28,569 nt of DNA, taken from Treponema sp. UBA4307. GTDB lineage: Bacteria; Spirochaetota; Spirochaetia; Treponematales; Treponemataceae. The DNA lies in contig DGUP01000061.1 of assembly GCA_002394685.1 (NCBI GenBank), forward strand, positions 1-28,569. Reading direction: 5' to 3'. The notes under the pieces were generated by a model, which was not told the DNA's origin, did no database searches, and saw only the letters and a program-made list of their open reading frames with translations. The position numbers were made by a program, and so were the translations under genes. Positions 6,648 to 14,220 of this stretch are shown here, one piece after another (within the stretch, counting starts at the first letter, position 1; the number at the start of each line of letters is the position of its first letter).

Positions 6648-8210
6648 ATGGGTAAAAGAAAAAGCGGAATTCTTCTTCATATCACTTCATTACCGGATAG
6701 TCCTGGAATCGGAACTTTAGGTAAGAAAGCCTATGAATTTGCAGACTGGCTCAAGGAAGGAAAACAAAGTTACTGGCAGATTCTTCCTCTGGGACCAACA
6801 GGTTATGGAGACAGTCCTTATGCAAGTTTTTCAACTTTTGCAGGTAATCCTCTATTAATTGATTTAGATCTGCTTGTTAAGAAGGGATGGGCAAGGGCTG
6901 AAGAGGTTGTACCTCCTGACTATATTAAGAAGGATGGTCCTGTAGATTTCGGTTCGGTCGTCTGGTGGAAAATTCCTCTTTTGTATAAATGTGCACAATT
7001 TTTTTTAGCAGGTGCAGATAATAAATCTTTAAAGGCCTATGAAAAATTTAAGCAGGATAATCAGTGGTGGCTTGATAATTTTGCTTCATTTACAAGCATA
7101 AAAAAATTCTATGATGCAAAGGCCCGGGAAGAAAATATTCAGGGCATTGATTCCATGTGGAACAGGTTCTGGCCAGAAGAGTTAAAAGCACATAATCAGG
7201 AAGCAGTAGAAAAATGGAATAAGGAACATTTGTCTGACGTAGAACAGATTAAGGTTATTCAGTTTTTCTTTGGTCAACAGTGGTCAGATTTAAAAAATTA
7301 CTGCAATAAACTGGGAATCAAAATTATTGGTGATATCCCTATTTTTGTTGCAGCAGATTCTGCTGATGTGTGGGCAGATCAATGGTTATTCCAGTTTGAC
7401 AGTCAGACTCATCTTCAGACAGCCTGTGCAGGTGTTCCTCCTGATTATTTTAGTGCTACCGGTCAGCTCTGGGGCAATCCTCTTTATGACTGGGATGCAA
7501 TGAAAAAAGATAATTACAGCTGGTGGGTAAAGCGTATTAAAAATATGCTGAGGCTTGTAGATGTGATTAGAATTGACCATTTCAGAGGTTTTGAATCTTA
7601 CTGGCAGGTTCCTTATGGAGCAGAAAATGCAATCAAGGGCAAATGGCTTCCTGGTCCGGGAAAAAAACTTTTTGATACAATTGCAGATGAACTGGGCCCT
7701 CTTCCAATCATTGCAGAAGATTTAGGAATCATCACTCCTGAAGTTGAAGCTTTGCGTGACTCCTGTAATTTTCCAGGAATGAAGATTCTTCAATTTGCTT
7801 TTAATGATCAGCCCTGGAGTGAAGAAAGTGAAAAGAATCTTTATCTTCCTGAAAATTTCACAACAGAGAATTGTGTTGTATATACTGCAACTCATGACAA
7901 TGATACAAGTGCTGGAAGTCTTAAAAACAATCCACTTCAGTATAAAAAAAATATTCTGAGTTATTTTGGCTGGGATGAAAATTTGTCTGATGAAGAGATT
8001 TGCAGCAAACTTGTAGAAGAGGCATTTTGTTCAAAAGCAGATACCTGCATAATTCCTCTTCAGGATATTTTTGCAATCGGTTCAGAAGGAAGAATGAATC
8101 AGCCGTCTACTACAGGAGCAAACTGGTGCTGGCGTATGAAAAATGACTGTCTGGACTGGTCTAGTGCAGAAAAACTTAAGGCTCTGAGTAAAAAGAGCAG
8201 GAGAAACTAA
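6648..8210 (+). CDS. malQ: 4-alpha-glucanotransferase (amylomaltase, GH77)
   Basis: 520 residues of glycoside hydrolase family 77, which moves alpha-1,4-glucan segments between chains in maltodextrin and glycogen metabolism. The conserved start GILLHITSLPDSPGIGTLG, the region LPLGPTGYGDSPYAS and the three catalytic acids are present: nucleophile Asp310 (IRIDHFRGFESYW), acid/base Glu357 (AEDLG) and Asp417 (THDND). Length and order match the bacterial plant-DPE1-like form without extra domains. TGGAG lies 7 nt before the ATG. It is monocistronic: a terminator is on each side and the next gene is convergent. The protein is likely cytoplasmic. Confidence 0.96.
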   Translation: MGKRKSGILLHITSLPDSPGIGTLGKKAYEFADWLKEGKQSYWQILPLGPTGYGDSPYASFSTFAGNPLLIDLDLLVKKGWARAEEVVPPDYIKKDGPVDFGSVVWWKIPLLYKCAQFFLAGADNKSLKAYEKFKQDNQWWLDNFASFTSIKKFYDAKAREENIQGIDSMWNRFWPEELKAHNQEAVEKWNKEHLSDVEQIKVIQFFFGQQWSDLKNYCNKLGIKIIGDIPIFVAADSADVWADQWLFQFDSQTHLQTACAGVPPDYFSATGQLWGNPLYDWDAMKKDNYSWWVKRIKNMLRLVDVIRIDHFRGFESYWQVPYGAENAIKGKWLPGPGKKLFDTIADELGPLPIIAEDLGIITPEVEALRDSCNFPGMKILQFAFNDQPWSEESEKNLYLPENFTTENCVVYTATHDNDTSAGSLKNNPLQYKKNILSYFGWDENLSDEEICSKLVEEAFCSKADTCIIPLQDIFAIGSEGRMNQPSTTGANWCWRMKNDCLDWSSAEKLKALSKKSRRN

Positions 8211-8215
8211 ATGAC

Positions 8216-8248
8216 AAGGCGGTTTAATATTTTCCATTAAACCGCCTT
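8216..8248. terminator. Bidirectional terminator between malQ and deoD
   Basis: AAGGCGGTTTAAT (8216-8228), a 7-nt loop and ATTAAACCGCCTT (8236-8248) form a perfect 13-bp stem between the convergent genes. Neither side has a long T-run (TTATTTG on the plus strand), but the position, 6 nt after malQ and 27 nt from the end of deoD, fits use from both sides. Confidence 0.8.
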
Positions 8249-8274
8249 ATTTGTTGAAAATGCAAAAAGAAATA

Positions 8275-8979
8275 TTACTCTGCTGTAATTGCTTCCAGGG
8301 CAATCTTCATCATATTTGTGAAGGTTGTCTGTCTTTCTTCTGCTGTAGTTTCACCGCCAAGGAGAATGTGGTCACTTACTGTGCAGACTGCAAGGGCTTT
8401 TCTGTTGAACTTTGCTGCAAGTGTATAAAGCTCTGCTGCTTCCATCTCAACTCCCAGTGCTCCGTACTCGGCCCACATTTTCCAGTTTGCATTTGGATCA
8501 TAGAACATATCGCTGGAAACTAAATTTCCAACCTTTGGTTCGATATTAAGTTTTTTTGCTGCATTGTAGGCCTTCTGAAGCAGGTCAAAATCAGCAATAG
8601 GAGCATAATGAAGTCCGTGAAAACGCTGAGTGTTAAGGCCGCTGTCTGTACAGGCTCCCTGACCAAGAATTACATCACGCAGGGCTATATCCTTTTGAAC
8701 ACCTCCGCATGTACCAACACGAACAGCTTTCTGAACTCCATAAAACTGGAATAATTCGTTTACATAAATTGAAAGTGATGGCTGTCCCATTCCAGTACCC
8801 TGAACCGAAACTCTTTTTCCATTGTAGGTTCCGGTAAATCCAAACATTCCGCGGACCTCGTTATAGCAAACCGGGTCCTTTAAAAAATTTTCTGCAATGA
8901 ACTTAGCTCTAAGCGGATCTCCAGGAAGGAGAACAAGTTCTGCAATTGCGCCCTCAGGGGCATTGATATGTGTACTCAT
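8275..8979 (-). CDS. deoD: Purine nucleoside phosphorylase (DeoD type)
   Basis: 234 residues. It splits purine (deoxy)nucleosides with phosphate to give the free base and (deoxy)ribose-1-phosphate. Family landmarks are the N-terminal His (MSTHINAPEG), the phosphate site GDPLRAKFIAENF, NEVRGMFGFTGTY, VRVGTCGGVQ, the ribose-binding VEMEAAELYTLA and the catalytic Asp in CTVSDH. The start MSTHI aligns with the start of known DeoD proteins, so the ATG at 8979 is secure. There is no Shine-Dalgarno before it; an extended -10 promoter lies 7 nt upstream, which predicts a leaderless mRNA. It is a lone gene on the minus strand, convergent with malQ. Confidence 0.95.
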   Translation of the reverse strand: MSTHINAPEGAIAELVLLPGDPLRAKFIAENFLKDPVCYNEVRGMFGFTGTYNGKRVSVQGTGMGQPSLSIYVNELFQFYGVQKAVRVGTCGGVQKDIALRDVILGQGACTDSGLNTQRFHGLHYAPIADFDLLQKAYNAAKKLNIEPKVGNLVSSDMFYDPNANWKMWAEYGALGVEMEAAELYTLAAKFNRKALAVCTVSDHILLGGETTAEERQTTFTNMMKIALEAITAE

Positions 8980-8986
8980 AAGTTAA

Positions 8987-8995
8987 ATTATATCA
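8987..8995 (-). promoter_or_regulatory. Extended -10 promoter of deoD, leaderless arrangement
   Basis: On the minus strand the sequence reads TGATATAAT, a consensus extended -10 (TGnTATAAT), followed by 7 nt (TTAACTT) and the ATG. No good -35 lies 17 bp upstream, which is typical when the TG extension is present. Transcription should begin at or next to the A of the start codon. Confidence 0.7.
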
Positions 8996-9078
8996 TATTT
9001 TTTCTTAATAGGGGAAGAAAGATGTTTTTCTGTTACCAGTGACAGTTTTACTTGTTTCAAATTCAAATCCCCTTAAGA

Positions 9079-9107
9079 TTGATTTTTCGGGATTAACTTG
9101 TTAAACT
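9079..9107 (+). promoter_or_regulatory. Candidate promoter of the nucleotidyltransferase-manA operon
   Basis: TTGATT (9079-9084), a 17-bp spacer and TAAACT (9102-9107) would start transcription near 9114, leaving a leader of about 43 nt with GGAGG and GGGAG before the ATG at 9157. The match is moderate and nearby AT-rich alternatives exist. Confidence 0.35.
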
Positions 9108-9156
9108 TTACATTACTGTAAAAATTTAAGAAAAAAGGAGGCTGGGAGTAATAATT

Positions 9157-10071
9157 ATGAAACCTACACTTTTAGTTTTAGCTGCTGGTATGGGAAGCCG
9201 TTACGGTGGAGTTAAGCAGATTGATGCAGTTGGAAAAAATAACGAATGTCTTCTGGATTTTGCCGCATATGATGCAAAAAAGGCTGGTTTTGGAAAAGTA
9301 GTATTTATAATCAGAAAGGATATTGAAAAAGACTTCCGTGAAAGACTTTTTGACAGAGTTGCACGTAATTTTGATGCTGAATACGTTTTTCAGACACCAG
9401 ATGCACTTCTTTCAGAAGAAGACCTTAAAAAGGTAAATCCAGACCGTTCTAAGCCATGGGGAACAATTCATGCCGTTCTTTGTGCTGAACAGAATATTCA
9501 CGAACCTTTTGCAGTTATCAATTCTGATGACTATTACGGAAGGGAAGCGTTTGACACTCTTGGCAAGTATTTAAGTCAGATTTCAAATGATTCAAATGAA
9601 CATGCCATGGTTGGATATGTCCTTGGAAACACAATGAGTAAATCAGGTTCTGTAAGCCGCGGTGTTTGTACTGTAAAGAACGGATACCTTGATTCAATTG
9701 TTGAAAATACAAAAATTTACTACAAGGAAGATGGTTCAATTGAAAGTGATTTGAACGGAAATCTTATTCATATGTCTGGTGATGAACCTGTAAGTATGAA
9801 TCTCTTCGGATTTACACCAAAGGCTTTTGAACGTTTCCACAAGTACTGGGATGCCTTTAAGACAAACTCTCTTGGAGAATTAAAGACAGAAGCCCTGCTT
9901 CCTGTTGCTGCAAGTGACATTGTAAAGAACGGAGAAGGCTCAATTAAATTCTTCACTTCTAAGGAACGCTGGTTCGGTATGACTTATCCTGAAGACAGAG
10001 CAATCGTTAAGGAAGAAATTGCAAAGAAAATCGCTGAGGGATATTATCCAGATCCTTTGTGGGAGAAATAA
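9157..10071 (+). CDS. Nucleotidyltransferase (NDP-sugar pyrophosphorylase family)
   Basis: 304 residues with the nucleotidyltransferase fold. The N-terminal LVLAAGMGSRYGGVKQ is the NTP-binding signature. KPWGTIHAVLCAE and the metal-binding AVINSDDYYG follow in the usual order, and the C-terminal part contains RWFGMTYPEDR. It joins a sugar-1-phosphate to a nucleotide; which sugar is not visible. The next gene, 3 nt away, is manA, which makes mannose-6-phosphate linkable to GDP-mannose formation. However, the sequence is not a typical ManC or GlmU, so the substrate should be left open. GGGAG lies 8 nt before the ATG. Confidence 0.85.
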   Translation: MKPTLLVLAAGMGSRYGGVKQIDAVGKNNECLLDFAAYDAKKAGFGKVVFIIRKDIEKDFRERLFDRVARNFDAEYVFQTPDALLSEEDLKKVNPDRSKPWGTIHAVLCAEQNIHEPFAVINSDDYYGREAFDTLGKYLSQISNDSNEHAMVGYVLGNTMSKSGSVSRGVCTVKNGYLDSIVENTKIYYKEDGSIESDLNGNLIHMSGDEPVSMNLFGFTPKAFERFHKYWDAFKTNSLGELKTEALLPVAASDIVKNGEGSIKFFTSKERWFGMTYPEDRAIVKEEIAKKIAEGYYPDPLWEK

Positions 10072-10074
10072 TAA

Positions 10075-10875
10075 ATGCTTAAGCTTAACGCTATAAAATC
10101 AGAAAAAATCTGGGGCTACGAACTTTGGATTGCTTCAACTCATCCAAATGGATGCCAGAAGGAATTTGAAGCTTTTGCTGGTGGAGACTATCCTTTACTT
10201 ATAAAAGTCATTCAGGCAAATGATGTTCTTTCTGTTCAGGTTCATCCTGATGATGAAAAGGCAAAGGCTCTTGAAAACTGCCGTGGAAAAACTGAATGCT
10301 GGTATATTCTTGATGCCGCTCCTGATGCCAGACTTATATATGGAATGAAGGAAAAATATTCTGATGAAGAAATTCGTAAGGCAATAGAAACAAATACTTT
10401 AGAGCCTATGATGCATTCAGTAAGCGTTAAGAAAGGGGATTTTGCATACATTCCTGCAGGCACAGTTCATGCAATCGGTGGAGGTCTTCGCCTGCTTGAA
10501 GTACAGCAGTCTTCAGATATTACATACCGTCTGTATGACTGGGGTCGGGGCAGGGAATGTCATATTGAAAAAGGAATTTCCTGCATAAAATACAGGGAAA
10601 ATCAGAAAGTCATTCCTTTTCCTCAGAAATTTCAGTGTCCATACTTTACAATGGAAGAAGTTTCTGTGAACGGAGATTATTCATACGAAGTAAAATCTTC
10701 CCAGGGTCAGAGACTGGTTTCTGATACAGAACTCCTTTTCATCCTTGACGGGGAAGGAAGTGTAAATGAGCAAAGCTGTCATGGAGAAGATATTTTTGCC
10801 CTGGAACCGGGAGAAAAAGTTACTGTTAAGGGAAAGCTTCGCCTTATGAAGATTCAGGCAAGTCCTTCAGCATAA
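10075..10875 (+). CDS. manA: Mannose-6-phosphate isomerase, class I (short form)
   Basis: 266 residues. It interconverts fructose-6-phosphate and mannose-6-phosphate. The zinc ligands of type I enzymes are visible: Gln55 and His57 (SVQVHPDD), Glu74 (GKTECWY) and His132 (IPAGTVHAIGGG). The following LLEVQQSSDITYRLYDWGR is also characteristic. At 266 residues it is shorter than the usual bacterial class of about 315 residues, with a compact C-terminal cupin part. It starts 3 nt after the stop of the nucleotidyltransferase (TAA TAA ATG), so the two are cotranscribed and probably translationally coupled; GGGAG lies 12 nt upstream. A long terminator follows. Confidence 0.92.
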   Translation: MLKLNAIKSEKIWGYELWIASTHPNGCQKEFEAFAGGDYPLLIKVIQANDVLSVQVHPDDEKAKALENCRGKTECWYILDAAPDARLIYGMKEKYSDEEIRKAIETNTLEPMMHSVSVKKGDFAYIPAGTVHAIGGGLRLLEVQQSSDITYRLYDWGRGRECHIEKGISCIKYRENQKVIPFPQKFQCPYFTMEEVSVNGDYSYEVKSSQGQRLVSDTELLFILDGEGSVNEQSCHGEDIFALEPGEKVTVKGKLRLMKIQASPSA

Positions 10876-10900
10876 AAAATACTGCCGGCAGAAAAATATC

Positions 10901-10952
10901 AACCTGTTTTTCCTTTGTGTAAAATTAAGGAAAAGCAGGTTTGTTTTTTTTT
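10901..10952 (+). terminator. Terminator of the nucleotidyltransferase-manA operon
   Basis: A 15-bp stem (10901-10915 with 10927-10941, one G-U pair), an 11-nt loop, then TG and nine T residues. The lon promoter begins immediately after the T-run. Confidence 0.9.
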
Positions 10953-10959
10953 ATAAAAT

Positions 10960-10988
10960 TTGTATTTTCACCAAAATATGAGTATATT
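10960..10988 (+). promoter_or_regulatory. lon promoter, leaderless arrangement
   Basis: TTGTAT (10960-10965), a 17-bp spacer and TATATT (10983-10988) are followed by 7 nt (TTAATCT) and the lon ATG. There is no Shine-Dalgarno. The predicted mRNA begins at the start codon. I see no clear heat-shock element (no CIRCE inverted repeat). Confidence 0.6.
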
Positions 10989-10995
10989 TTAATCT

Positions 10996-13428
10996 ATGAA
11001 AGAAACAAAAAATACAAAAGACGAAGAATTTACAGGTCTTCCATCAGACCTTCAGCTTCCACCAAAGCTAAATATAATTCCTCTGGGAGGAAGACCAATT
11101 TTCCCAGGCATTTTTACACCTCTTATGGTAACCAATCCGGAAGATGTAAAGGTTATTGAAATGGCCAGCGAAAGTGACGGTTATATCGGAATGGTCATGC
11201 TTAAGGAAGAAACTGATAATCCCGCAATGGTTGACCTGCATGATATAGGAACTGTAGCTCATATAATTAAGAAGGTTAAACTTCCGGATGGAGGAGTTAA
11301 CGCTTTTGTTTCTACAATCAAGCGTTTTAAAATCAGAAAAACTCTTTCTTCACAGGCTCCAATGGCTGCTGCAGTAGAGTATCTTGATGACATTAAGGAA
11401 AACACTTTTGAAGTTAAAGCCCTGACTCGTGCAATCATCTCTGAAATGAAGGAAATATCTGAAAACAATCCGATGTTTACAGATGAGATGCGCCTGAATA
11501 TGGTAAATATTGATCAGCCGGGTAAAATTGCAGATTTTATCGCATCAATTCTTAATGTGGACAAAAAAGAACAGCAGAAGGTTCTGGAAACTCTTGATGT
11601 AAAAAAACGTCTGGAACAGGTTCTTGTATACATAAAAAAAGAACAGGAAATTCTTCGGGTTCAGAAAAAAATTCAGAATGAGATTAATGATAAAGTTGAA
11701 AAGAACCAGAGAGAATATTTCCTTCGTGAAGAATTAAAGACTATTCAGGACGAACTGGGAATTGGCGCAAATGGTAAGCAGAGTGACTATTCTAAATTTA
11801 GAGAAAAAATCGATGCCTTTAAATTTACAGGAGAAATAAAGGAAACTGTTGAAAAGGAACTGGATAGGTTCCAGCTGCTTGATCCTCATGACCCTGAGTA
11901 TTCTTCTTCAAGAAATTATCTTGATCTGGTTTCAAGCCTTCCATGGAATGACAAGGCAGAAGATCATTTTACCATTCAGGAAGCTGCTAGAATTCTGGAC
12001 AAGGATCACTATGGCCTGGAAGAAGTTAAAAAGCGTATTCTGGAATATCTCAGTGTTCGTAAATTTAAAAATGACGGAAAAGGTTCTGTGCTCATTTTGT
12101 GCGGACCTCCTGGAGTAGGTAAGACAAGTATTGGCCGCTCAGTAGCAAGGGCTATGAATAAACCTTTCTTCCGCTTCTCAGTGGGAGGTGAGCATGATGA
12201 ATCAAAAATTAAGGGACACAGAAGAACTTATATTGGTTCTATGCCTGGAGAAATTCTCAACGGACTTAAAATTACAAAAAGCCGCTCTCCTGTTTTTATG
12301 ATTGATGAAGTTGATAAAATGAACGCTTCTGCCCAGGGAGATCCTTCAGCTGCCTTGCTGGAAGTTCTTGATCCTGAACAGAATTCATCTTTCAGAGATA
12401 CATATCTTGATCTGCCATTTGATTTGAGTAATGTTTTCTTTATTCTTACGGCAAATACTCTTGATACTATTCCCCAGCCACTTCTTGACCGCGCAGAGAT
12501 TATTGAACTGTCCGGTTATATTGATCAGGAAAAGATGGAAATTGCAAAGAAGTATCTTCTTCCTAAAAACCTTGAAAAGAATGGCTTTAAAAAGAATCAG
12601 GTAAAATATTCTGCAAAGGCTTTATCTCTTATTGTTACAGAGTATGCCCGTGAAGCAGGTGTCCGTAATCTGGAAAAATGCATTGATAAAATCAATCGTA
12701 AACTGGTAAGGGATACAGTGGGTACAATTGAAAATGATTCAAAACTCAATGTAACTGCTGAAAACGAATCTGAACTTTTGAAAAAGAGCCTTGAAAAGAA
12801 AACTTTCTCAATTGATGAAGCAGAAGTCAGAAAGTATCTGGGAAAAGCTGTATTCGATGAAAGTCAGATAAAGACGGCATCTCTTCCAGGAACTGCAATC
12901 GGACTTGCATGGACAAGTATGGGCGGAGATACACTTCTTCTTGAAGCTGTTGATTATGAATCTCAGAAGGGCGGCGGACTTATGCTCACCGGTCAGATGG
13001 GAGACGTAATGAAGGAATCTGCACAGATTGCAATGAATGTGGCAAAGCTTTATGCCATTAAGAACAATATTAAGGATGCAGAATGGTTTGAAAAGAATAC
13101 GATTCACCTGCATATTCCTGAAGGTGCAACTCCAAAGGATGGTCCAAGTGCAGGTATAACCATGTGTACTGCCTTCATCTCTCTCCTGAAGCAGAAGACT
13201 ATCAAACAAAATCTTGCCATGACAGGGGAATTAAGCCTTACAGGACAGGTTCTGCCTATTGGCGGCTTGAGGGAGAAAACTGTTGCGGCTAAACGTAATA
13301 AGATTAAAACAATAATAATTCCAAAAGCTAACGAAAAGGATCTGGAAGAGATTCCTGAGATTGTAAAAAAAGGAATTACTTTTATTCCAGTTTCCCGTGC
13401 TCAGGAAGTACTTGATATAGTATTCTGA
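10996..13428 (+). CDS. lon: ATP-dependent protease Lon (S16 family)
   Basis: 810 residues, normal for bacterial LonA, a cytosolic homo-oligomeric protease that degrades damaged and regulatory proteins. Domain order is an N-terminal substrate-binding domain (about 20-215), a coiled-coil linker (about 215-290), an AAA+ module with Walker A GPPGVGKTS near residue 370 and Walker B PVFMIDEVDK, then the peptidase domain with catalytic Ser718 (PKDGPSAG) and Lys761 (IGGLREKTVAAKR). No truncation or frameshift is seen. The start at 10996 is chosen because the promoter -10 ends 7 nt before it. A HAD phosphatase follows 36 nt later. Confidence 0.97.
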   Translation: MKETKNTKDEEFTGLPSDLQLPPKLNIIPLGGRPIFPGIFTPLMVTNPEDVKVIEMASESDGYIGMVMLKEETDNPAMVDLHDIGTVAHIIKKVKLPDGGVNAFVSTIKRFKIRKTLSSQAPMAAAVEYLDDIKENTFEVKALTRAIISEMKEISENNPMFTDEMRLNMVNIDQPGKIADFIASILNVDKKEQQKVLETLDVKKRLEQVLVYIKKEQEILRVQKKIQNEINDKVEKNQREYFLREELKTIQDELGIGANGKQSDYSKFREKIDAFKFTGEIKETVEKELDRFQLLDPHDPEYSSSRNYLDLVSSLPWNDKAEDHFTIQEAARILDKDHYGLEEVKKRILEYLSVRKFKNDGKGSVLILCGPPGVGKTSIGRSVARAMNKPFFRFSVGGEHDESKIKGHRRTYIGSMPGEILNGLKITKSRSPVFMIDEVDKMNASAQGDPSAALLEVLDPEQNSSFRDTYLDLPFDLSNVFFILTANTLDTIPQPLLDRAEIIELSGYIDQEKMEIAKKYLLPKNLEKNGFKKNQVKYSAKALSLIVTEYAREAGVRNLEKCIDKINRKLVRDTVGTIENDSKLNVTAENESELLKKSLEKKTFSIDEAEVRKYLGKAVFDESQIKTASLPGTAIGLAWTSMGGDTLLLEAVDYESQKGGGLMLTGQMGDVMKESAQIAMNVAKLYAIKNNIKDAEWFEKNTIHLHIPEGATPKDGPSAGITMCTAFISLLKQKTIKQNLAMTGELSLTGQVLPIGGLREKTVAAKRNKIKTIIIPKANEKDLEEIPEIVKKGITFIPVSRAQEVLDIVF

Positions 13429-13464
13429 TTTCAGCAGACTCAAGCAGCTATGGAAAAGGAAAAA

Positions 13465-14142
13465 ATGAAATCAGAAAATACAGGTGCACAACAAAACCAC
13501 AGTATAAAGGCTGTTGTTTTTGACATGGATGGTGTTCTTTTAGACAGTGAGCGCATTTCTTTAACTGCCTGGAAAATGGCAGGGGAAGAAATAGGTTTTT
13601 ACAAAACTGAAGAAGCCCACAGGGAGTGCACTGGTTTAAGTCGCAGCGATGCTTATGAAAAGTTAACAGAACTCTATGGTCCGGATTTTCCGTCCAAAGC
13701 TTTTCGGGACAGAAGTTCTGTTATCTTTGCTCAAATTATTCAGAAAGATGGGCTTCCTCTTATGCACTATGCAAAGGAAATCCTTCAGTATTTAAAGGAA
13801 AAAGGATATCCACTTGCCCTGGCTTCTTCCACCAGACGTGAAGTCGTTATGAGGGAAATAAAGACGGCCGGGCTTTTTGATTATTTTGATTACATCATTT
13901 GTGGAGACCAGGTTACTCATTCAAAACCTGATCCGGAAATTTATACTTTGAGCTGCAAGGGCTTAAATGTTCATCCTGAGGATGCACTGGCCGTTGAAGA
14001 TTCTATAAATGGAATTATTTCTGCTCACCGGGCTGGAATGAAGTGTCTTATGGTTCCGGATCAGATTCAGCCTGATGAAAATACTAAATCAATTCTTTAT
14101 AAACTTTGTGATTCTCTAGAAAATATTAAGGACTTTCTGTGA
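13465..14142 (+). CDS. HAD-superfamily phosphatase/phosphomutase (beta-PGM-like)
   Basis: 225 residues from ATG 13465, which has AAAGGA just upstream; an ATG five codons earlier (13450) has no ribosome-binding site. All four HAD motifs are present: the nucleophile in VVFDMDGVLLDSE (Asp20, Asp22), Ser/Thr in LALASSTRREV, Lys in HSKPDPEIY, and VEDSINGI. The helical cap after motif I makes it subfamily IA, like beta-phosphoglucomutase or 2-deoxyglucose-6-phosphatase. The substrate is not resolvable. It lies between lon (36 nt away) and a GH31 glycosidase, so it may act on sugar phosphates, but cotranscription with lon is also possible. Confidence 0.85.
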   Translation: MKSENTGAQQNHSIKAVVFDMDGVLLDSERISLTAWKMAGEEIGFYKTEEAHRECTGLSRSDAYEKLTELYGPDFPSKAFRDRSSVIFAQIIQKDGLPLMHYAKEILQYLKEKGYPLALASSTRREVVMREIKTAGLFDYFDYIICGDQVTHSKPDPEIYTLSCKGLNVHPEDALAVEDSINGIISAHRAGMKCLMVPDQIQPDENTKSILYKLCDSLENIKDFL

Positions 14143-14220
14143 GATTTTTAGGGTTTTCTTTTGGTGCAGGCAATTTTATTATTTGTCCAGAATAATTAAT
14201 TAAATTTGTCAGGAGAAATC

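Noticed and set aside
8251..8523. Cys-rich 90-codon plus-strand frame
   Set aside because: Lies antisense to the 3' half of deoD, a solid gene; the Cys codons are complements of its Ala/Ser codons.
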